Below, piece by piece: positions 49,001-60,431 of a stretch of DNA of 64,000 nucleotides. The notes beneath the pieces were generated by a model. The model was not told the origin of the DNA and did no database searches. It worked only from the letters and a program-made list of their open reading frames with translations. Every line of letters begins with the position of its first letter. Within the stretch, counting starts at the first letter, position 1. Source of the DNA: Torreya grandis (Eukaryota > Streptophyta > Pinopsida > Cupressales > Taxaceae). The DNA lies in the NCBI GenBank assembly GCA_037957365.1, contig JARHVA010000666.1:3778501-3842500 (forward strand), in the 5' to 3' direction. The position numbers and the translations under genes were made by a program.

Positions 49001-49859
49001 AATATTGTCAATGGAGAGAATTAATGCATCCCGACAAATATTAAATTTTGCCACATTCACCTCCTTAGTGTCTTCCTAATTTTTGTTCTTATTATGAAGA
49101 GACCAACAATCCTTCTTTGCATGCCGTCTTTCCACAATGCTAGCATACCATCCTGACCCTTTATTTTGACCTTCTAGGACCATTTGACTTTCCACACTTT
49201 CCTTTTTCTCTAAAATTTTATCTCCCTCTACTCTCCACTGCCAAATCATCACCTAAGTTAGAAGTCTCCCCTGGGCTTTTTCATCACATTTCCTCACTAA
49301 GGATTAATCCTATGACATCCCCAAACTTCAACTTGGCATTATTAAAGACCGAGTTGCTCACAACCATTATTAGGCTATTCCAACTCTCTAGTAAGGTGCT
49401 CAAAATAAGTAAAGCCCTAACTTCATCATCAAAATTAGTTTTTAAAAAATTCAACATACAACCATATTTAAATCATTCAAATGATTAACAACTTAACCAT
49501 TTTAAAATATCTTAATATTAAATAGCTTTTTCATTAAAAATATTTTACATTAAAAATATTTTATTAGAGGTAGAGGGTTTCTCATATAACTTCCCTAATG
49601 CATTCATGAGACCTTCTATGGTCTTCTCTTATGATATATTAAACGTGATCAAAGATGCAAGGCATAACCTGATGGCCCCAAGTGCTTTTCTATCAAGTAG
49701 CTCCCAAGCCTCATCTGTCATACTCACTAGTTGCTTTACTTTTCCTCCTAGTAGATCATGGAGGTCCTTCTGATAGAGGTAATCCCCCATCTACATATTT
49801 CATAGACCAAAGTTTTGTTTGTTTAACTTTTCAACCTTTGATCTGTGATCATCAGCCAT
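46002..49859 (-). pseudogene. Copia-2 gag-pol polyprotein
   Basis: Minus strand, starting at an ATG at 49859. Gag (49859 to about 49080) has DYLYQKDLHDLLGGK and LLDRKALGAIRL, close to copia-1 Gag, and a broken CCHC knuckle near 49110. The protease site near 48980 has a stop in place of Ser (D-stop-R-A-S). The pre-integrase zone is at 48551-48900. Integrase includes MLERMNMTIMECSTSMRLHA and FWVEAINMTVYMINR (47805-48134). RT shows YKAQLVVKGFTQ, VKTRFFHGDLEEDLYMEQP and an intact YVDDM at 46949-46963. RNase H ends with SDSQSVIHLAKNSAFHSRMK and a stop at 46004-46002. About 15 or more stops and frameshifts, hence dead. Confidence 0.95.
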
Positions 49860-49920
49860 ATCTCCCACTTAAAATAATAACCCTTCCTATGATTTAACAC
49901 TTCAGTAAATACAAATTGAA

Positions 49921-49932
49921 GCTCTGACACCA
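49921..49932 (-). other. Copia-2 primer-binding site (tRNA-iMet)
   Basis: The minus strand reads TGGTGTCAGAGC, one transition from the standard TGGTATCAGAGC, close to the 5' LTR. Confidence 0.88.
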
Positions 49933-49934
49933 AT

Positions 49935-50521
49935 TTTAAGAAATAAATAAAAAAATTAATGTAGAAATAATTTCAAAGAATCACAATAATAGATATAAAC
50001 AAAGATAAATAAAAAGCATAATAAGAAGACTAGATTTAATGTGATTCACCCAATATGGGCTACATCCACCAAGAAACACTTGCTCAGATTTTATTACAAG
50101 CCACAAGAGTATAATCCACTCTCAAATCAGTCTTCTCACAATTACAATGCACAAATATTATTTGGAGTTGCACTCAACAAACCCTCTTGAATTCACACTT
50201 AAATTCACACACTCCATTCCTCCTTCCCAAACACTTGTTCTCATAATGTATTACCTATAAAATATCCATCTTTACATAATACATCAATAACATGGTATTA
50301 CAAAATAATGGGTACCAAAACCATGGGCAAAGTCAGCCCAAAATAATTTCCCATTAAAGTGGGTCCAAAAAAAATTTCAAGGGCTACCACCCTTAAACCC
50401 CTGATTGGCACCTAACCCAGCCCTGACCCCAAGTGAGAATACATATAGAGTATACAATACTTTTTAAATGTAAAATATTTGAAATACATTGTAATTTAGA
50501 AATAGGCTCCATAACACAACA
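49935..50521 (-). repeat. Copia-2 5' LTR
   Basis: Partner of 45359-45948. Its left edge has decayed (TTTTAAGAAATAAAT where the partner has TGTTGGAAATAAAT), so the start is approximate. Confidence 0.9.
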
Positions 50522-50526
50522 CATCA

Positions 50527-51296
50527 TACTATAATCATATGATCTCAACAGTCTGATCCCCTCTACCATCTACTACACCTTGTAACCTAGAAACCTCTTG
50601 GTGTAATCCATTTATCTCTCTATCCTAATCTCTAATTTCATCTCAAAGTCTATCAATCAGTGCATGCTTGTACATAGATCTTGGAGCATGTGAAGACCCA
50701 ATCACATCCCCTCTCTCTACTTGGGTATCATGTGTTGCTCTCATGGTAATATCATGTCCTGCATCATCATCCTCACTCTCCACCTCTACCAATGGAATAT
50801 ATCCTCTAACCCTCTGCTCTATATCAACATCTATGTCCACTCTTGCCTCACACAAAATCTTAATGTCCTCCACATATGTGATATATACATCATGAAGTTG
50901 GCTAGCCTTCACAACATGTCCTCTACCTCATGATCATCCTCTATCCCCTATAATAGCCCTCCTGATCCTAGGTCCTAAAATTGTACCTCATAGTTTTTTA
51001 CTCAAATTAGACATCAAGTTTTGCATCCACATCTATGGTGGTGCATATGACATAGTCAATCTCATTAGTCTCTATCGAGCCCACCAATATGCATAACCAC
51101 TCACCACTCTTGCATCAATGACATCTTTTTGATCACTCCATATGACGGTCTATAACTATGTCTAGCTATGATCAGGGATGGCTGGATCAATTGTATTACC
51201 CCACTATGGTATCTCCCTCATAGAACATGCAAAAAAATGTGGTTCAGCTGGTATATGTTGCTTCACACTACACTATCTCATCACCCTATCTAGGAG

Positions 51297-51334
<38 letters not shown>

Positions 51335-52209
51335 GGTATAAACATGCCTACTAATGAGGTAACAAGGGGCCATGATATAGTCCATGTGAAGATCTTCATG
51401 TGGCCACTAAAATAAGATCTCCTTGTAAGGTCTCCAGGTGATCTGGTCATCACCTAACTCATCTATTGCCCTATTATAAAAATCCATATCTCCCAAATTT
51501 GGTCTACATGTGCCAATAATCACATGCAATCCATATGCTAATGGCTCATCATCTACTCATGTGCTCATATGACCAACCGACCTCTCAATCACAATGTTCT
51601 CCTAGCACAAACCTATAGTAATGTAGATGGCCCAATCTCTATCTAACTTGAATACACAAAATGATGTAAAGCATAATATAAGTGTGTTAACACACATGGA
51701 CCCCATGTGAATCTCTCTCCCATATCCATCATATCTAATAACCCAATAGGACATAGCCTCCTACTCTTGTCAAGAAGCAACATTCCACTAATAATATCCA
51801 TGAATACAATAGTCACATAATCCATATCTAAATTAGTACAATAGTCTACATCAGTCCTACCTCTAATAATCAAAATCAAACCATCACCAAAAATATGGTA
51901 TAGTGTAATCTCCTATGGACCCTATCCCTAATAAACACATCTACCTCATATCAAGATACCTAAAATCTAATACACATCCTCTAGTGTAATCTTTGTCTCC
52001 CCCATTAGTAAGTGAAATGTGCTCATCTCATTGTGCCATCTCTCTACTAGTGCTATCAATAGATCTCTATCTACTCAAACCTCTAGCATCTATGCATTAT
52101 AGGATAATCCACTCACCTATAATATGCCAAACTTGTACTCGTTGAAGCTCTTCATATGCACCATCACTATAGATCTCTACTCTCACATAACAAGAACTAG
52201 TAATACCTC
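50527..52209 (-). pseudogene. Plant mobile domain (PMD) gene in element 3, main part
   Basis: On the minus strand: DRDLLIALVERWHNEMSTFHL then GETKITLEDVY (about 51960-52090), the diagnostic start of the PMD; MGERFTWGPCVLTHLYYALH (about 51670-51730), the W-x-x-x-x-L-x-x-LY block; DELGDDQITWRPYKEI (about 51440-51490); LDRVMR then SVKQHIPAEPHFF (about 51210-51280); and YAYWWAR near 51085. After this come an acidic linker and a coiled coil (50640-50912 is open for 89 codons). The PMD family includes MAIN and MAIL1 and occurs in transposons. The probable splice acceptor TTTGTAG lies at 52210. A TA expansion at 51299-51334 and about ten stops show decay. The frame continues beyond copia-2 at 45358. 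Confidence 0.85.
51299..51334. repeat. (TA)n microsatellite inside the PMD gene
   Basis: Thirty-six bases of alternating AT with one TG step, between two conserved PMD blocks. Confidence 0.9.
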
Positions 52210-52724
52210 CTACAAATCAAAAAATGTTAGCATTTCATTAATTTTACTCAGCATTACATTTATCATTATTACTACATTCTAAATAATCAATCAAACTAGT
52301 AAAAAACATCAATCACACAAACATTTTTTTTTTTAATTTAATTTTATCATTCTTATATAGTAAAAAATCATTACTACATTTTTGCAAAATTTCTATTGAT
52401 ATTGGCCAATTCACTTTTAACCCTTTTCACATAAAATCGCTACTCGCTCGAGTGTAATCACTTCTATGCCCAATGATTTTGTTGCTAGGTTCGACAATTT
52501 TGCTACTAACTAAACAATAAAATTTTCATTTTTGTTTGAAATGAAATTGTTACCCTATATGGCAAAATCACTACCATGTTTAGTGAAATCATTGTTTCCC
52601 CCACAATTTTTTTTGATTTCGATGCCAAAATCACTATTTTAATAACAGTGATTTCATTTTATCTAATTTAAATCCATAATAAATGTTAATAAATGCACAA
52701 AATTTCAAAAATAAATTCACTTAC
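52210..52724 (-). other. Possible intron of the PMD gene
   Basis: On the minus strand a strong donor (CCA, then GTAAGT, at 52724) and an acceptor (TTTTGATTTGTAG ending at 52210) bound 515 AT-rich bases. A short upstream stretch in the minus strand (to about 52850) could be the first exon, but its frame is not certain. The interval also holds irregular AAAATCACTA and GATTTTGTTGCTA phrases (52430-52680). Confidence 0.4.
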
Positions 52725-53488
52725 TGGAGGTCCACTCCTTTTAAGTCTTTGGAATCTCCTCACTCGCTCTGCTCAGTGCTCATGGTGTGGAATATGATCC
52801 ATGTTTCCTGGCATGCCTCAGAGCAAATCTCTCAAATCATAATTCTTAGCTACTAACCTTGGAAATCAATTTACACAAATTATTTTCTAATCCCTATTTC
52901 TTCTACTTATATTCTTATATACTACCAAATATTCCCCCCATACCATAATTCAACTCCTTCATCCATTTTTCAAATTTATAGAAACATTACATCAATTCAT
53001 TCTAAAATTGTTTTCAAAATATTACAAAAACCTATTGGCATGAAATAAACACAATCATTTGCAAATTCAATATCTTTTTCTATTTATAGAGCAACAACTT
53101 ATTATTGTTGGGACATATCATTCCCACAACTATTTAATTGACCCCTACGTCATTAATAAAACATTAAGTGTGCAATCTCCGAATGGTTAAAATACATTTT
53201 TAAAAATCCATACTCTAATTTTCATTAACTAGTGACAACCTTTTTACACAACTAATATCTTACAAATGTGACATCGATTTAGATGTAAATTGATTTATTG
53301 TTCATCTGCATTATTTTGACCATTTCCCCTTTTCATCAATTTTGAGTGTTTATCCATGTTCTTGCAAAAACCCTCAATGGAACATCATCATACTCATTTC
53401 ATTCATCTAAGGCAAACTTTTCCTTTTTAAACATCAACATTCTACTCCTACAATTCTTTGAAATAGTATTACTCTAAAACACTATTTC
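52725..53488. other. Element 3 3' region before the polypurine tract
   Basis: No gene recognised. The minus strand near 52740-52850 may hold a first exon of the PMD gene. Confidence 0.4.
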
Positions 53489-53501
53489 AAAGAAGGGAAA
53501 A
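53489..53501 (+). other. Element 3 polypurine tract
   Basis: AAAGAAGGGAAAA directly before the 3' LTR on the plus strand. Confidence 0.8.
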
Positions 53502-54233
53502 TGCAGACAACTAAATTTTATTTAGTGTCAAAATGCACCTAAACATATTAATAATTCTTCTTAAATTAATTCATCACATCTTCCTCCAAATTCAAATTAG
53601 TCAATTATGCACATTTAAATCCTTATTTTAAAATAAAAATACATATTTTACACATCCCCCACCTTTTTCTCCCTCATCCTAACCAAATCCACAACCTTCT
53701 CAACCTCTTATGACTCATCCCCTGAGTTGTCAGGAAAATTGACTTAGTCTTGTTAACTCAGCTAACCAACCCCATGTTTATCTCAACCATTTTTAAATGG
53801 TCTTCATCTTCATTGGTGAGGACTCATTAGCCACCATTGATTATTTGGATCACTGAAAAAGTACAAATGATCCTCCACCATTGGGATCCTTCTCCAAAAA
53901 TATATAAATAAACTTACAAATTTTCATTTTCAAGGATTCATCACAATCATAATTAGAATCTAAACTTATACATAAGTGAATTAAAGCAAGTTAAAGCGAA
54001 TTCAAAGACTCCTTTTACACCAAAATGCTGCCCGTTCTCCTTTGCATTGGAAGAGTGAGCACCACATTTTAGAGAGTAAATCAAATGTATATTGTAATGG
54101 AGAAAGCTTGCACATTCAAAGCATAAAGTTTGTGATTTATGGTTTTCTTTATTTTTTGTTCTATCATAGGTTTAAATTTATCTTAGATTAGGATTAGTTT
54201 ATTTTCTTTTCACGTCTAAATTTAGTTCACACA
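53502..54233 (+). repeat. Element 3 3' LTR
   Basis: Partner of 38284-39024. Starts TGCAGACAACTAAATTTTA, ends TTAGTTCACACA. TATA box at 53903-53910. Confidence 0.9.
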
Positions 54234-54481
54234 CTGAGTGAGATGTATTCATTCCTTTCCTCCTTCCTATCTCTTTACTCAATTTAGTCTTTTATTTTTG
54301 ATATCTATTAAGGAATAAATTATGAATGTTTAATTTGTAGGACATGCATTGGAGCATGCTTCACACACTCAGACCCAACTTCACATATTCAGATCTAGAT
54401 TCATAGTCTTCCCCTCCTAGGTAAGTCCAAGTATGTTTCTTCTTCCTTTATCCTAGTCATTTCACTTTGTTGCATTTATAG

Positions 54482-54497
54482 AATAAAGGGGGGCAAA
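54482..54497 (+). other. Element 2 polypurine tract
   Basis: AATAAAGGGGGGCAAA directly before the TGGAATCAC start of the 3' LTR. Confidence 0.8.
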
Positions 54498-54864
54498 TGG
54501 AATCACCCAAAAGTGGTATTCAAGTGCTAAGAGTGATACCTGAGATTACCTATCCCTATATTATCCTGAGACCTATCCTAGATCCTATTATCACACTTGT
54601 CCAGCCTTTGTATAGGCCATAGACATCCATAGTCAGTCCCAAAGCAGTCTTAGACCCTCATTTCCTAATCTTGGCCCTTCGTGCTTAGTGTTTTGCTAGT
54701 TAGACACTAGTGCCATAATAAGGACACTAACACTACATGGTGATAGTGTCCCCAAAATGGTGATAATGTTATTTGCCTTATCTTTCCATAAATGGATATA
54801 TTTTCAGAACTAAAGACTCCTAGGGTCGGCCTAGACATCTTTTATCGTTTGCATTAACAACATA

Positions 54865-54936
<72 letters not shown>

Positions 54937-55756
54937 CTTATAGCCCTCTGACCACTCGATAGAAATCAAATGCAAAATACACATTCAAACATAGAATAAG
55001 TTGAACATAATTAAGGTTATCAATCCCTATTCTTCCCTACTTCCACATATTACCATCTACAACATTTTTAAGCTTAGATTTTATAGATTTCTAGTCTCAA
55101 TCACATTTAAGGTACTCAAGACCACTATCATTCTAGCATCACTTGCTCTTGCACTAGCACTTAGGTGGGGAGAACTACATTGGGCTTGATCCCTCCTTAG
55201 AGTATTGGTATGTAGGTAACTTTCTTCATAATTAGGTGTTGAGGATGTCCAACCTACCCTAATAACAAACACCCTTTATATCTCATGCCCTAGTTACATG
55301 GAGGATTAGGGTTTACATAATAAATCAATCATTATAGGTAAAATATAAAGTTCCAAAATTTGTGCATGTAAAAATAGACCTAAGAGATCCAAACACAGGT
55401 GCACCTAGAAGCTTGGGATAGTCCTATACAGAGGACACTACCACCACTTTGCTAATAATGGCACTACTATCTAATAATGGCACTACTGTCCAAGAGGGGT
55501 TCTGATACCGGGATCTAGTTTATAACACTCAAACTAGCTTTTATCTTAGTTTTTAACACCCAGATCATCTGTATTATGTATTTTCCAGCTAAGTCATTAC
55601 TTGCACTATTTATTACTATTTATAGAAAAGTCAAATCTAGTCAATTCTATAACAAATTAGTAGTTATATTTATTACATATTATTTCCTTGATTTAGTCTG
55701 CTAAGCTCTTTAACAAAAATAGGATTTACATACTCTTAAGTACTAAAGTAAATATA
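54498..55756 (+). repeat. Element 2 3' LTR
   Basis: Partner of 32019-33200, longer chiefly because of a (TA)n expansion at 54868-54934. The last bases have decayed (ATA instead of ACA). Confidence 0.88.
54868..54934. repeat. (TA)n microsatellite, 67 bp
   Basis: Uninterrupted TA run in the element 2 3' LTR; the homologous site in the 5' LTR is a (CA)n run. Confidence 0.95.
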
Positions 55757-57491
55757 GTCTGGTAGTAATATGTGACCTAGTTGATAATTAGCTAAGAATC
55801 TCCATAAACATGTAGACGCTTGATGTTCCATTATATTGCTAGATGAAGCCCTACAATGAATGCTTCATATTCTTTAATATTGTTGGAACAAGTGAAACCA
55901 ATATGAAATGCCTTGGTAATAATATCCACTTGTAGCATATTGAAGAGAATGCCAAATTTTTATCCATGAGAAGTGTAAAAACCATCAAAATAAAGGGTCC
56001 AGTGTTGGGGCATAGAAAAAGTGTTGTTGAGACTCGTGATCGACTCATAAGGAAATTTAAAAATAAGTGGCTTGGTGTCTGACAAGGGTAATTCAACCCA
56101 TTGATATGTAACTGCATACCCATTAGTGGCCTTTTGATAAACATATTTAATTTATAATTCACTCAATAGCATGATCCACTTAGCCATACGACCAGTCAAG
56201 GTTGCTTTGGAAAGTAAATACTTAAGTGGGTTCACTTTGGCAATGATAATGGTTTTGTTGTTGAGTATGTAATGACACGAATTTTGAGTAGTAAATATCA
56301 TGGATAATCAAGTTTTCTCAATGATTATATAGTTATGCTCATATGCAACCAACATGTGGCTCAATTAGTACATTGCTTGTTCTTCCCCTGATCATTGTAT
56401 TATGTCAGGAGTGCCCCTAAGGCATACTTAGCTGCTAAGATATAAAGAAGCGATGAATTTCAAGTTGTATTTAGAGCTAGAATAGGTGGATTGGCCATAT
56501 ATTATTTTAGTTGTTTAAAGGCCTGTTGAAAATATACATTTCATGAGAAGGTGGTGCCTTTCTTTAGAAGATAAGTGAAGGGATGGCATATGTCTACCAA
56601 TTGAGAAATAAATCATTTGATAGACTTAATTTTTACCTACAAGCTTTAGAGCTATTTGATATTTGAAGGTGGAGGCATTTAACTAATAACCTTAACCTTA
56701 GTTGGATTGACTTCAATGCCTTGGTGAGAGACAATAAAACCTAGAGATTTTCTTGGAATGACATCAAAGACGTACTTTTTAGAGTTAAACCTGATCTTGT
56801 ATTTATCAAGTCTCTCAAAGATTCTTTGTTATACATCTTGATGTCCTACTCTAGTATCAGATTATTCCAATATATTTTCCATGTAGTCTTAAAAAATATC
56901 ATGTATCATGCCATGTAAAATGACAATCATTGCATGCTGGTATGTAGCACCAACATTATTAAGGCTGACTGACATCAATTAAAAGTACAATGTTCCCCAT
57001 GGAGTGGTGAATGTTATCTTATGTTAGTCTTCTGGTGTAATTTTGATTGGGTTGTATCCTGATAAACCATCCATGAGAGATAACGTCTCATATCCCACCA
57101 CGAAATCTATAATCATATCAATATTTGGTAAAGGAAAACCATCCTTTAGGCATATTTTATTGATATAATTGAAGTCAATACATATTTTGATTCCTTATGG
57201 TTTCTTGTTAACTAGGACTATATTAGATATCCAATCTAAATAATCAATAGGACAAAGGCATCCTACCTCCAATAGTTTCTCCAATTCTTTCTTGATAAGA
57301 ATGGCTATGCGAGGGTGTATTTTTATCAATTTTTTCTTAATTGACTTGGCATCAAGATGTATAACAAGGTAATTTATAACCAAGGTAGGGTCCAAGAATA
57401 GACACAAGAGGTCTATGAACACTATTGGTAGTTGATTTGATCTTAATGGTCGCTGCAAGTCCACTTGTAAAGTGACCAACATTATAGTCAT
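55757..57491 (-). pseudogene. Element 4 reverse transcriptase and RNase H domains (upstream part of pol)
   Basis: Minus strand: RT starts in the HPRIAILIKKELEKLLEVG region (about 57290) with DYLDWISNIVLVNKK, then DGFPLPNIDMIIDFVVG and TFTTPWGT. The catalytic YxDD is changed to YMEN near 56870, so the enzyme is dead at its active site. A gypsy RNase H relic follows (KYALGALLT near 56410). An archaeal-type RNase H comes after it: WTLYFDGFYTSHG, NNIKEYEAFIVGLHLAI, RLHVYGDS and LIINQVTYYYQT, cut at 55757 by element 2. This is the usual TAT order (RT, RNase H, extra RNase H, integrase). The rest is at 30590-32018. Confidence 0.87.
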
Positions 57492-58189
57492 AATGAAGGG
57501 TGTTGTAACTGACTTGGAAATTGTGACCTTAATTATAGTTCTATTTTTGTTATTTTTATCATTGCTACTGATTATTTGGTAGCCTATTCTAATTTTGGTT
57601 ATTGTCCTAACATTGGTTTTGATTTTGATTGTTGGATTTATGTTGTGGAAAGGGATTTTGATATATACCTATATTTTGATTAGATGTCTTAGCCATATTA
57701 TACAACTCTATTTCACCATTTTCAAAAAAGTCTTCAATGATATGCCAAAGTTGTATTCATTTATGAATAAAATGTCTTTTAACCTAATGATAATCATATA
57801 AATCATTCTCCTTGTACTAATCAAAATTAGGTTGATCTGTAGGAAAAGGTCTTGGTACTAGCCAAATGATTATGTTAGATACGACTAGTTTTTGAAAGAC
57901 CATCTCAATAATCTCAACTAGATCTATAAAATATCTATGATAGGAATGATCTCTTCTTAAAGGCAACCTTTTTAAATTGAGCTATTGAGTAGGAGTGTTT
58001 GTTTGGATAGGTAGTGGTTGCACCATTTGGACATGTCTAGATTTAGTTACTCCATTTCATATAACAATCTTATTCCTATTAAAGGGTTTAAGATTCTATG
58101 ATGTACTTGCTTGTTCTTGTATGTGAGATTGTGCCTAAGTTTTATTCTACATTTAGTTTTGAAATTAAATTTTGAAACTTCTCTTATCG

Positions 58190-60431
58190 ATGAGAAATTG
58201 CTCAATTTACAATACGTTAGTAATGATTTATTCAAATATTTTGGCACAATTAAGTTTGATATTATGAGCCACATCAAATTGAATATTGGACATGAACATT
58301 TCATTTAATTATTTATCAGGGAGATTATGTGGAATCTAGATGGCCAATGCATGCCACCATTGAAGATAATTGGCTAGGGTTTCTCCTCTTTTTTTAGCTT
58401 GACATAAGTCAACCATAATCAACTCATGTTCTAGATTATAGGAGAAATATTACATAAATTTATAAAACAATTCATAAAAGTTTTCAATGGAATTATTATG
58501 TAGACTCAAGAACCATTTTAATGCTTTCCCTACCAAGCTATGGGGAAATAGGCAAAGTAAATATATGTCATTATAAACAACTTCTTGACATGTGATGAAA
58601 AACTTCTTTAAATACTCTTTTGGATCACCTTTCCCTTTGTATTTATCAAACTTGGGAATTTAAAAGTGATGCATGAGATGTATTTGAAGATATATCATGT
58701 CAAATGGATAAGAACATATATCATCAAGCTTGAATTTTTTACTCTAATTACCTATTTGAATGGTTGAAAGTGCATCTTTAACCTCTTGAATATATTGGAA
58801 GGTAGGACCAAAATGAGATGGAGTAGGCACATTTTGTTGGGTAGTTGAAGGTGGATTACCTTGACTTTGGAAAGGAGGCAACATAGATTATTAGGAAATT
58901 TGAATGTGATTGGCTCCACCAAGAATAGTCACTCTTGGATTATAGTTGTATTTTTGGTACGGTACTTGTTATTGGTATAGTTCTTATTGAGAATGATTTT
59001 GATTTAGAGGTAAATAAGACTTAAATGGAGGATTTTTTTATTGAATATTTAATGGTACTTGTTGGGATTATAAAGGGGCCTTCTATTGATTGATAGGAAC
59101 TCATTGTATAGGAGGAACCTGTGGTTGACTTGAATAAGCCCCTTTCTGAATAGAAGAAATAATTGGTTAACTAATAAAAATGCATTGTGGATTAGACAAC
59201 ATTATTTTAGGATTGGTCGGCACTTATTGTAATATAATGTTGGTTTTTACTTGTTGAGGTGGGGGATTATTTTCCCTTTATGTAGGCAGAGGATTGTTTA
59301 TAACTTGTTAGAGTGGAGAATTGGCTACCCCCTATGGAGGCGGGTACTAGTTGCCACTCGATAGGGTGTATTACTTAGAGTTTATTACTATGGTTCATAT
59401 GTGTTAGCAACTTGTTAAAATGAGGTACTTGGAACATTAGGATAAGGAACTCATTGGGAAGATGCAATAACATTTTGTTGTGTTTTAGATGGTATTTGAT
59501 GTGGGTTAAAATAATCCATTTAATAATTATCCACCACATGTTGGGTAGATTCTACAAGGACCTCCGAATCAAGAGTAGTTGCTAAGTTGGTTTCAACTAG
59601 AGGTGTACTAAACATGTCTATAAATAATGCATTTTTAGAAAAGGGATCCATATTCTACATTGGAAAGTTTGACAAATCTAATGGTTATTTTGTTGGAATA
59701 TTACTTTCTAACAATGTAGGATTTTGAATTTAGAGACTATTAAAGGAGTCGATTAAAGTAGCCAAGGCCCATTTAGCATGTTGTATTTGTGAAGCAATAA
59801 GTTATATTTGTGTGGGAGGATCAACAAGATGAAATTTTCCTTTGTTTGACACTACCAAAGCTTGGTCAAAAGTGGGATCTTGGCTAATAGTTGCTTGAAT
59901 CTCTAGTAATGCAAGAGGTGATTTTTAAGGAGTTCTAACCAAATATTGTAAGTTTTTAATGAGAAAATCAGGAGGAAATTTCACACCCATTTATAAAAAA
60001 ATAATAAGATGTTCATCTTTGTTTTCAAATAGTTGTCTATAAAAAATGATATTGCCTATATTCATCATTAGACAATATGTTTGCAAGGTACATAGGATTT
60101 ATTCTTTGTTCAGTGTCAAAGGGCACATGTTGGAGGTCATGTTGGCCTTGTTTGGTATACGTTGGTACACTTGGAAGATATTATTGGTATTGTTGGCCTT
60201 GTTCAGTACTAGTTGGCCTTGTTCAGTACTAGTTGGCATAATTGGAAGAAATGGATTATGTGGTTCAAATCCAATATTGGATGGCACATTAGAAAGATAT
60301 GGTTGAATTTCCTCATGTTCCACATAATGGTAATATCCATCGGGGTTGTAAACCACTTCCTCATCAAATGAGGGATTATAGATGGCCTCACTACATGTGT
60401 ATCTAGGCATGGTTAAGTCTATGATCTTCAT
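58190..60431 (-). pseudogene. Element 4 gag
   Basis: A 110-codon minus-strand frame at 60099-60431 (PRYTCSEAIYNPSFDEEVVY) may be the start. Next comes a long Gln/Pro/Tyr-rich stretch, then the conserved core at about 58250-58680: KKFFITCQEVVYNDIYLL, FPHSLVGKALKWFLSL, ENFYELFYKFM, DLCQAKKRGETLANYLQWW and IPHNLPDK. No zinc knuckle or protease was identified between it and RT (57500-58190). Stops throughout. A 20-bp duplication lies inside it at about 60193. Confidence 0.78.
60193..60232. repeat. 20-bp tandem duplication in element 4 gag
   Basis: TTGGCCTTGTTCAGTACTAG occurs twice head to tail. Twenty is not a multiple of three, so it shifts the frame. Confidence 0.92.

Larger units (their letters stand above)
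45359..50521 (-). mobile_element. Copia-2: full-length dead Ty1/copia element inside element 3
   Basis: LTRs of about 590 bp at 45359-45948 and about 49935-50521. Perfect CATCA duplication at 45354-45358 and 50522-50526. The tRNA-iMet-type primer site and the GTGGGAGAT polypurine tract fix the minus orientation. All copia domains are present in order. LTRs differ at very roughly one base in ten to twelve by eye, plus an 11-base indel, so it is much older than copia-1. Its gag and protease region resembles that of copia-1, so the two are related. Confidence 0.96.
38284..54233 (+). mobile_element. Element 3: LTR element carrying an antisense PMD gene, inserted in element 2
   Basis: LTRs 38284-39024 (741 bp) and 53502-54233 (732 bp) match closely. 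The TATA box, a primer-binding site at 39029 and a polypurine tract at 53489-53501 all give plus orientation. The flanking duplication is imperfect (CCTAG against CTGAG). Without copia-2 the internal part is about 9.3 kb. No gag, RT or integrase was recognised; the one identifiable gene is a PMD gene on the minus strand. Confidence 0.87.
32019..55756 (+). mobile_element. Element 2: gypsy-like LTR element with gag and protease only, inserted in element 4 pol
   Basis: LTRs 32019-33200 and 54498-55756 share most of their sequence (for example GTGGTATT, GCCCTTTGTGC versus GCCCTTCGTGC). The flanks are GTTTG (32014-32018) and GTCTG (55757-55761), a 5-bp duplication with one change. Joining the flanks restores one continuous RNase H frame of element 4. 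The primer-binding site (33203) and polypurine tract (54482-54497) give plus orientation. The own internal DNA, without element 3, is only about 5.3 kb. No RT or integrase was found, so it looks non-autonomous. Confidence 0.9.

Noticed and set aside
60046..60306. Plus-strand 86-codon frame
   Set aside because: Shadow of the element 4 gag on the minus strand and includes the 20-bp duplication.
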